64,000 nt of DNA from Impatiens glandulifera (lineage: Eukaryota; Streptophyta; Magnoliopsida; Ericales; Balsaminaceae), in the NCBI RefSeq assembly GCF_907164915.1, contig NC_061862.1:81061718-81125717 (forward strand). The letters run 5' to 3'. Numbering within the stretch: position 1 is the stretch's first letter; each line of letters begins with the position of its first letter. The notes beneath the pieces were generated by a model. That model ran no database searches. It was not told the origin of the DNA and saw only the letters and a program-made list of their open reading frames with translations. The position numbers were made by a program, and so were the translations under genes. This document shows, in pieces, positions 56,381-64,000 of the stretch.

Positions 56381-57245
56381 TCATAACACTAATTCATTTT
56401 CCCAACTTGCCTCGCTTTCTGGTAACCCCTTCCACTTGATGAAATATTCGACGTAACTTGGATGGGTACCCCTTCTTGGTATCGCCCGATGTGTCAGTAC
56501 CTCTTCGGCTTCTCTTTCAGGTACGATTGTGATTGTTGTGGGATCTCTCTTTGAATCGTGTCTACTAGGATCTTCTTTATCTTCATGATAAGTTTTAAGT
56601 AAACTTACGTGGAATACGGGATGCATCTCCAAATGTGATGGCAACTTTAGGCGGTATGCCACTTTTTCTACTCGCTTCTCAATGAGGAAAGAACATTCGT
56701 ATCTCCTTACAAGCCCCTTGTGGACCTTGGAAAATCGTCTCCCTTGATGGAGGAGGAGTTTTACCATCACTTGGTCTCCTTCTTCAAACTCCAAGTGTCT
56801 TCTCTTTGTGTCTGCCCATTTCTTCATTTGTTTGACGGCTTTGGCAAGGAGAGCTCGTACTATGTCGGCCTCTTCATGTCACCCTTTTGCGAATTTAAAG
56901 GCCGTGGGGCTTGGGCCTTTGTAACCCATCGCCAAAGTGTGTGGTGTTAAAGGTTGTTGACCTGTAGCGATCTCAAAAGGACTCCCGCCTGTTGACTTAC
57001 TTTTCTGCAGGTTGTATGAAAATTGAGCTATGTCCAACAACTTTGTCCAGTCCTTCTGATTGGCACTTACATAGTGCCTTAAGAACAACTCAAGTACTGC
57101 GTTCACCCTTTCTGTTTGTCCGTCGGTTTGTGGGTGAAAATTGGTTGAGAAGTTGAGTTCGGGACCCATAAGTTTGAACATCTCCATCCAAAACCTTCCA
57201 TTGAAGCGAGTATCTCGATCGCTCACAATGGATTTTGGAATTGAG
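56381..57245 (-). pseudogene. Integrase C-terminal part and chromodomain of element E
   Basis: Minus-strand reading begins in the integrase core at SIVSDRDTRFNGRFW (second catalytic D) and continues through PQTDGQTERVN (catalytic E). A frame change near 56850 leads to ADTKRRHLEFEEGDQVMVKL, HPVFHVSLLKTYH and the chromodomain YFIKWKGLPESEASWE. The zinc finger and first catalytic Asp are absent. Chromodomains steer integration to marked chromatin. The piece cannot act alone. Confidence 0.83.
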
Positions 57246-58500
57246 GAGATGTAGTGATCCCAATCGCGCGTCTTTCTGAAGGAGTTCTTGCTCCTCTAGT
57301 AATGCGGATAATTTGTCTTTCGTAGGGCAATCCCTTGCCTTATGTGGTCTTTCACAAAAGAAGCATTTAATCCGGGGTCTCTCCCCACTTTTCTCGTCCT
57401 GATCCCTTCCCCCACTGGGTTTGTTGGACTTAGACGAGCTTTCCTTGTTGTGGAAACGATCTCTACCGTTCTTCCCTTTGTCACTCTTGTCGTGGGTCGA
57501 CTTTGTATTGTATTGCCTTCTCATTTCGACAAGTGATTCGGCCACTGCAATAGCGGAGCTCAGGTCTTGGACACCACGTCGTTCTAACTCCAACTTCGCC
57601 CACATTTGTAGACCATCAGTGAAGGCGAACAGGGCTTCATCGTCTGAGTAGTTAGGGATCTCAAGGAGAGTAGCGATGAACTCCTTGATATACTCATTGA
57701 TACCCCTCTTTGTGAGAGCCGTCGCAACTTGACCCTTGCTTCTCGAATAGCGTTTTTAGGATAGAACTGTCTCTTGAGTTCCTCCTTGAATTCACCCCAG
57801 GTATTGATAGAACACGTACCTTTTTCAATGTCGCTACTCCTTCGCCTCCACCACAGCATCGCGGTGTCTTCCAGGTATGTCGTGGCAGTATCTATCTTTC
57901 TTGCCTCTTCTACTAGGCCGAGTGCTTTGAAATACTGGTTCAGACTCCATAGGAATTTGTCGATCTCTTTCGCATTCCTCTCGCCTAAATACGCTTTAGA
58001 CCTTGGAACGTCTACCCTTATTGGATTGGGGACTCCTACAGGCGCGCGCCCGCACTCTTGCGCCACCGCCTTCTTGAGTAACGTCACATCCTCTTCGGTA
58101 GCTTGTAACTTAGAAGTCATTACCTCGAGTTTCTCCTTCAAGGTACTGATTTCACCAAGGAGGGTTTGCTCCACGATCTGAGCTTGCTCTTGACATTTGG
58201 ACAAGCCTTCGTTTAGGGCACCTTGCATTCCTCCTCGGAGCTCGTCTCTCTCCTTCTCAAGCTCGGCAATGCGTTCTCTAGGTCCCCGGCATTATCTTGT
58301 CCATACGCCAAGGTGAGTTCTACCTTCTCCAATCTGGCGATAATGTCAACGATAGCGTCTCTTGCTCTTTCTCTTTCTTTGGTAGGTTTGGTTCCTCCCG
58401 CCTGAACTTTGCGAGAGTTCCTACCCTCTTCTCCGGTCCCGTGGGGAAGATTCTCTACTTCGTCCACGACCTTTGAATTTTCTTCTGATCTCCTCGTCAT
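57246..58500 (-). pseudogene. gag of element E, frameshifted and joined to integrase
   Basis: The start is at 58500 (MTRRSEENSK), just after the PBS. The order is a charged, coiled N-terminus with LARLEKVELTL-like heptads, then AKEIDKFLWSLNQYFKALGL and TAMLWWRR (gag core). Next are MWAKLELERRGVQDLSSAI and a CCHC zinc knuckle CFFCERPHKARDCP. Frameshifts lie near 58220 and 57715. Shortly after the knuckle, gag runs into integrase at about 57245 with no RT between. Confidence 0.83.
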
Positions 58501-58518
58501 TTCAGCTCTGATACCAAT

Positions 58519-58958
58519 TGTCACGAACTTGGTCTTTTCACCAACGATCCGTGCGGAACTAGTTGTGATCTTCGTAAGATTGAATAACTAGTCAGCCTTA
58601 CTCAAAGTAACACTCGAATAAATACAATAACTTTAGAGAGAGAAAGTAAGGTATTGATAAAAATACTTCGTGCTTTACAATGTAATACATCAAGGATATT
58701 TATAGGACTATTTCCAGCCGTTACATTAATTGTGCACTAATTTAGGGATTCCTTATAATTGTCAATTAATGATGCACTAATCAAGGACATTCCTTTTATA
58801 TGTCAATTAGTGATGCACTAATCAAGGAATTCCTTTTAACTCTCAATTAGATGTGCTAATCAAGGACCTTCCCTCCCAGCCTAGAATCTTCCTTGGGTTG
58901 GGCTTAAGAGGGCTTAAGCCTCCTTCTCTTCTTGGGCCAGGAAGATTGGGCCGTGACA
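58519..58958 (-). repeat. 5' LTR of element E
   Basis: A 440-bp repeat with minus-strand ends TGTCACGGCC and AGTTCGTGACA. PBS follows directly. Confidence 0.88.
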
Positions 58959-59390
58959 ATTTGCACGGTTAATAATATAAAACCATGAAAAAAAATATTA
59001 CGGTAAAAATGTGATAGCATTTTAAATTTTTTTTTAAACCATTTTAAGTTTATGGGCGGGTCAACCCATAATTCGACTCAAGAATTCATTTACTCTCACA
59101 TTGCAGAACGATCTCTAAAACACTTGATACAGTTTGATTCCCAACTCATTTAGTTTGACCTCTAGAGTTCACTTCTTCCCTATACTACAAGTGAAAGGGA
59201 AAATGTAAAGACTACCATTAAAGTATTCCATACAAGACTTACTATATCTATATGAATTATGTCCCTTTTCTCTATAAATATGACGAAATTCTTTAATTAT
59301 TTCTAATTAATAATAATAAAAACTATAGCGCGGAGTCAAAAGAGAACCGATTAAAAACTATTGATGAACCACCACGTTTATCAAATTTGG
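58959..59390. other. Non-coding; contains a partial SINE-like tail at about 59030-59105
   Basis: GTTTATGGGCGGGTCAACCC and CATTTACTCTCACAT at 59045-59100 match the tail of the tandem units that start at 59391. No gene seen. Confidence 0.5.
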
Positions 59391-60500
59391 TGTTGAATTT
59401 TAAATATAAAGTGTTATTAGCCTAGTTGGTTAAAGGTTGACTTTTTTTGTTAGGTTATAAGTTCGAACTATATACCTATAGTATTTTTAATTTTATTTTT
59501 AACTATTTTAAGTTTATGGGCGGGTCAACCCACAATCCGACCCAAGTATCCATTTACTCTCACATATATATCCAAATTAATCTCAACTCTCGACCCGGCA
59601 CTCCGAACACTTTAAAAATTAAGCACCATTATATATATAGATATTAGTTAGTTAAAAAGTTGAACTTATATTGTTAAAATGTCTCGCATTCATCAAATTT
59701 GGTGTTGAATTTAAAATATAAAATGTTATTAGCCTAGTTGGTTAAAATGTTGTACTTGTTTTGTTAGGTTGCAAGTTTGAACCATACCTATAACATTTTT
59801 AATTTTATTTTTAACCGTTTTAAGTTTATGGGCGAGTCAACCCACAATCCGACCCAAGTATCAATTTACTCTCACATATATATCCAAATTAACCACAATT
59901 CTCGACCCGACAATTCGGACACTTTAAAAATTAAGCATCATTATATATATATATATTATTTAGTTATAAAGTTGAACTTATATTGTTAAAATGTCCCGCG
60001 TTCATCAAATTTGGTGTTGAATTAAAAATATAAAGTGTTATTAGCCTAATTGGTTAAAATGTTGTACTTGATTTGCTAGGTTGCAAGTTTGAACCATATT
60101 TATAGCATTTTTAATTTTATTTTTAACCGTTTTAAGTTTATGGACGGGTCAACCCACAATCCGACCCAAGTATCCATTTACTCTCACATATATATATCCA
60201 AATTAACCACAACTCTCGACCCAAAAATCCGAACACTTTGGTGTTGAATTTAAAATATAAAATATTATTAGCCTAGTTGGTTTAAGGGTTCTACTTTTTT
60301 TGTTATGTTGCAAGTTTGAACCATACCTATAACATTTTTAATTTTATTTTTAACCGTTTTAAGTTTATTAGCGGATCAACCCACAATCCGACCCAAGTAT
60401 CCATTTACTCTCACATATATATCCAAATTAACCACAGCTCTCGACCCGGTAATCTGAACACTTTAAAAATTAAGCATCATTATATATATATATATAGACA
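59391..60500 (+). repeat. Tandem array of tRNA-derived SINE-like units
   Basis: There are four direct units: about 59391-59692, 59693-60004, 60005-60237 (short) and 60238-60500. Each has TAGCCTAGTTGG (or one change), which fits tRNA box A TRGCNNAGYNGG. About 35 bases on is GGTTGCAAGTTTGAACC, a near box B. The tail has GGGTCAACCCACAATCCGAC and ends in AT repeats. Open frames in the units are fortuitous. Confidence 0.72.
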
Positions 60501-60760
60501 TATATTTATGTGCTTAATGAACACTTTATTTTCTTTAATGTGATCTTTGATGAAAAATGTTTATGTCGATATATTTACTTCGACTCTCACTTTATTATAA
60601 TTTATCATACAAACGCGCAAAATTGAGTTGTAGCAAAAAAATAAATGGCTTAAAAATATAGTTTACAATTCTAAGCCCAAAAATAAAACTCCTTAACACA
60701 ACATGTAAGGAGACTCCAAAGCATGAATCAAATAAAACTTTAGTCCCTTGAAGGTATTTG
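60501..60760. other. Non-coding stretch, nothing recognised
   Basis: AT-rich sequence, no supported feature. Confidence 0.4.
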
Positions 60761-63291
60761 TAACGCCTTGAAATCGCTCATCTCTCTACTTTATTTATTT
60801 TTAAAATTTAATACTCTTTTTATTCTCGGGTTTGATTTAAAAAATATTTTAAATGAGTCCGGAATTAATTTTTGGATTATAGAGTCACCACCTAATTTTT
60901 TTAAAATTAGGAGAATATTTTGCTTAATTAACACCTTTTAGAAATTGTGTTTTAGTTCTGGACTTGGATAAACTCGGAAAAGGGCTCTCGCGTTTACTCC
61001 TCTCTGCCCGTTAGAACGACAGTCTCTACTTTAATTTTATTTTGCCAATTTTAAAATTTTATTCTTTTACACTTTTAATTTTTAGATGATTTAAATAATA
61101 ATCATTTCAAATATTTAAATTTCAGAATTTAAATAATACCTAGAGATCGGATTTGATCGATTTTTGTACTAGAAAATAACAAATGTTTATTGGAGATGAT
61201 TTTTATAAGGTTATTATAGTTTGCGTAATTAGCACCTTTTAGAAATTGTGTTTTAGTTCTGGGCTTGGATAAACTCGGAAAAGGGCTCTCGCGTTTACTC
61301 TTCTGTGCCCGTTAGAACGACAGTCTCTACTTTAATTTTTTTTTTTGCCAATTTTAAAATTTTATTCTTTTACACTTTTAATTTTTAGATGATTTAAATA
61401 ATAATCTTTTCAAATATTTAAATTTCAGAATTTAAATAATACCTAGAGATTTGATCTATTTTTGTACTAGAAAATAACAAATGTTTATTGGAGATGATTT
61501 TTATAAAGTTATTATAGCCTTTGGATAATTTTATTAGACATTTCTCACGTTAAAGAGGAATTTGATGATTGTGACCGGTCTAACTAATAGGCTGCCTACG
61601 TATCTTTTGACAAAGAATGTGGTCATGCCGTAATTCATTGTCATGAAAGCTCTTTTCCTTTTTTGCGTGTTTCCTTTTTTATTTTATTTTTAAAATGTCT
61701 ATTGTATGAACTAAAATTTTATTTTATTAGAAAATTTCTTAACATGAAACTATGATTTTATTACCACTTATTTATTTTGGTAATTTTTTTTCATTTCGTT
61801 TTTAAGTGCTCTAAAATTTTTATTCTTATTGATATTGTTATCATTTTTTTAATTATATTTGTTGATGTAAATATTTTCATGTAAATGATGTTAATGCATA
61901 CGTATGCAAATGCAATCATACGAATGGTCAATCATTTATAAATTCTTCATCCATTGCATTTTTAGACTTTCAAGTGCACCATTACTCAAGTATGAGAAGA
62001 AATTTTATGTTCAAGTTTTTGGAAGATCCTTCATTGTCTTTAGTGATTTACCTAGATATTTAACTCACTAACTTGAGTAGACATTGAGATTATTCTTCCA
62101 CGAGAATCGTTTTAGAGTCTCAACATTGGCCTTGGTCTTTTGACATGGAGTCATTGTTTATTATCAAGAGATCATGTCCTAATTTTGTGCTCAAATTGTT
62201 TTAGAGATACATCACTGTCTCTTGTGATTTACTTTGGATGTTTGACTCACTAACTTTAGAAGACATTAAAATTCTTCTTCTATGAGTACCATCTTGGAGT
62301 CTAATATTTAGTTGCAGTCTTGGGACCTTGAGACATTGTTTATGATCAAAATATCATCTTTTAATTTGAAGACCGATGAATGAGAATAATCATAATCTAC
62401 TCCAGATCCATATCTAACCAACCTCATCATTTTCTTGAATTGTTCTGAGATGTTGTATGATACATCATTAGAGCCATGTCAAAACTATAATAGGTCACAC
62501 ATTGATGTAGTGCATCATCTCTCAATTTCTATCGAGTTAACATTTCTTACATAAATCCATTTATATGACCAACTATTCTAGTTACCCTTATTGTTCGAAT
62601 AGAGTAAAAAATTCTTCAAAAGGATATGACGAGGCTGCTTCAAGTTTGTTAAGCATACCAAATGTATGAGATATTTGAGGGGCAATGTTTATTTCAATCA
62701 TTGTATCCGATCTTCAGCCAAACTCTAAGGATTTGATTTTGTGTGTTATGATCAAGAGATCATGTCATTAATTGAAGGTTGTAGAATGGGCATGACCATC
62801 ATGAATCACCTATTTGTTTTTAACATTGTCGCACACTTGACTTGCTTCAAGATGTAATTATATATACCTATGACAATTTGTCATAGCTTCATCAAACTAT
62901 AATAAGTCTCATGTCAATGGAGTGCATCATTTCTCAATTTTTACGTTTGAAATATCTTTTTTTACATGCTTGTATATTCATAATACATTGTTCCATTGCC
63001 ACGTGATTAGTTTTTCTAGTTACTCATTTTGTTTGCATAAAATCAAAGATTTTCAAAAGGATAAAATATGTTTATGTAAATCATGTTGAGCATATCAATC
63101 TATATGACAATAATGAACGATTTCAATTCTTATCCTTGCATTTATTTTGATTGTTGTGTGAATCGTGATTTTTTTTGTCTAAATGACATGATTGTCCATG
63201 TTGTGTGAATGTGTCTTTTTGAGTGACGATCTTTCAATGCCTATATGAAATGCAAATGTTGCGTATATGAAGCCCAATCAACACTAGTAGA
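60761..63291. repeat. Dispersed repeat (R3-like start, R2 copy b), cut by a CACTA element
   Basis: 60761-61030 starts GTAACGCCTTG and has GAGTCACCACCTAATTTT, echoing R3. 61550-63291 is homologous to R2 at 26160-27923 and shares GATTGTGACCGG and ACTAATAGGCTGCCTA. Homology stops at AATCAA(C), exactly where CACTAGTAG begins, while the other copy continues ACTACGTGAC. The whole is probably a large LTR-like repeat (inference). Confidence 0.75.
60920..61517. repeat. Tandem duplication, period about 301 bp
   Basis: 60920-61220 and 61221-61517 are near-identical, for example GATAAACTCGGAAAAGGGCT, CTCGCGTTTACTC and CCCGTTAGAACGACAGTC in each. Confidence 0.88.
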
Positions 63292-64000
63292 AAAATTATT
63301 TTTGACGTGGTAATAAACCTTCGGAGAAAGCCAAAATTCCCTTGGTGATTATTTTTTGCCAAGGGAAATAAATTCTCTCAGAAGGTGTCGGTGATAAGAC
63401 TGTCGATAAAAAAAAATCACCGAGAGCAGTTACCGCCCTTGGAGATAATTATAATTTTATTACCGAGAACAAAACCAATACTCACGGTCATAATATTAAA
63501 TAATTCATCTTAATTCTTCAGCTCCAACCTCATCTTCTTCCCTCACCATCTCGGGATCCAAGTAATAAAGAAAATTTCAGAAGTAGATTGTTGGCACTAG
63601 CAAACCCAGTTGGTCCATCAATGTGTTGTTCAGGAGGTTTGAGAAGCTCGATTTCAGTTTCAGTCGTATCCCATTCAATCTTATATTCTTTAGCAATCTC
63701 CTTCATGATCTTTAATTTAATCTCTCCAGATGGGGTTCTAACAGAAATCTTTTTAATTAGCTGCCATAAAAAAAATTAACCAAATTAAGCATGATCTAGA
63801 AAGGGGAGAAGGAAAAAAAGTTTGATCGAGTTCAATATACCGTGCGATTGACGCAGGAGTTTGGTCAGAGATTAGTTGCAGCAGAGACGAAATCTTTTCC
63901 GTATTTCTTCTCAAAGATTTTGTGAATTGTCTGCAATTCAGGAATGCCTAAGCATCGAGGTCCGACGAAAATGAGACTTGCAATTCCTTCTTTTAGATCC
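63292..64000. mobile_element. Left end of a CACTA (En/Spm-type) transposon, right end outside the window
   Basis: CACTAGTAGAAAAATT starts at 63292 and is followed by short subterminal motifs built on CCGAGAG, CCTTGG and CCAAGG. The junction interrupts the R2 repeat after CAA. The orientation of the terminus places the element to the right. The other end and the second CAA copy are not in view. Confidence 0.65.
63530..64000 (-). pseudogene. IST1-family (Vps4/ESCRT regulator) gene fragment, partial
   Basis: Minus-strand exon 63841-64000 reads DLKEGIASLIFVGPRCLGIP, ELQTIHKIFEKKYGKDF and a C-V-N-R end. A GT-AG intron (63761-63840) follows. The next exon, from 63760 to a stop at 63530-63532, reads KISVRTPSGEIKLKIMKEIA, then EYKIEWDTTETEIELLKPPE. 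These are the core of the IST1 domain, which binds ESCRT-III and Vps4 in endosomal sorting, and the intron falls at the usual place after VNR. An in-frame TGA at 63865-63867 lies just before PNSCVNR. It lies inside the CACTA terminus, so it is probably a captured host fragment. The N-terminal part is off-window. Confidence 0.78.

Larger units (their letters stand above)
55904..58958 (-). mobile_element. Element E: deleted Ty3/gypsy chromovirus, minus strand
   Basis: LTRs at 55904-56309 and 58519-58958 enclose minus-strand gag and integrase. On the minus strand the right LTR is 5' and is followed by ATTGGTATCAGAGCTG (initiator-Met PBS). The purine tract GAGTGGGGGAGAA precedes the 3' LTR at 56310. 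The element is only 3.1 kb because protease, RT, RNase H and the start of integrase are missing. ATTT flanks both ends, but the 5-bp duplication cannot be fixed. Confidence 0.88.

Noticed and set aside
57774..58181. 135-codon plus-strand open frame
   Set aside because: Antisense shadow of the gag of element E.
59447..60543. Three similar 66-75 codon open frames
   Set aside because: They fall in SINE-like tandem units and resemble each other only because the units are repeats.
63588..63779. Plus-strand 63-codon open frame near the right edge
   Set aside because: It is the antisense of the IST1 exon, which has clear family motifs and a proper splice site.

Overview
The window is flowering-plant nuclear DNA, almost certainly a dicot. 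It is intron-bearing and AT-rich, and it is packed with nested LTR retrotransposons and DNA transposons. The Sirevirus-like elements carry accessory ORFs of a type I recall from Lamiales genomes, so an asterid is my best guess. That lineage call is inference from memory, not something the sequence proves.

Layout. 1-7992 is the 3' part of a Sirevirus-like Ty1/copia element (A): end of pol, three accessory ORFs (X1, X2, X3) and the 3' LTR. A sits inside an antisense copia gag relic (7993-8606), which is also hit by a solo LTR (8607-10068). An AT-rich block bounded by an 11-bp inverted repeat follows (10380-11332). Next is a decayed minus-strand copia element with LTRs of about 147 bp (C, 11361-14989). 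16314-21842 is a Ty3/gypsy chromovirus (D) whose pol is split by a 319-bp hAT MITE with a perfect 8-bp target duplication. 21.8-29.2 kb is gene-free dispersed repeat.

29257-42386 is a complete but decayed copy of the A family (B, 13.1 kb): LTR, PBS, gag-pol, X1-X2-X3, PPT, LTR. B is inserted in a dispersed repeat that now flanks it on both sides. 44659-47150 is a non-autonomous CACTA-type element with TAA target duplications. 47842-49135 is a copia LTR-gag fragment with an internal duplication.

49513-51789 (minus) is the one well-formed host gene: a four-exon PEBP gene of the MOTHER OF FT AND TFL1 (MFT) type. 52.1-52.9 kb holds a tandem repeat of about 103 bp. 55904-58958 is a deleted minus-strand chromovirus (E) in which gag runs straight into integrase. 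59391-60500 is a tandem array of tRNA-derived SINE-like units. 60761-63291 is a dispersed repeat, homologous over its right part to 26.1-27.9 kb, that is cut by a CACTA terminus at 63292. Past that terminus lies a minus-strand fragment of an IST1-family (ESCRT regulator) gene with a nonsense codon.

How the parts relate. Apart from MFT and perhaps the IST1 fragment, all coding sequence belongs to transposons. The most interesting system is the A/B family. Both copies carry three mutually paralogous ORFs between pol and the 3' LTR. Each ORF has its own TATA box about 65-110 bp before its ATG, and the ORFs diverge far faster between copies than the adjacent RNase H. They look like separately transcribed accessory genes of a retrotransposon.
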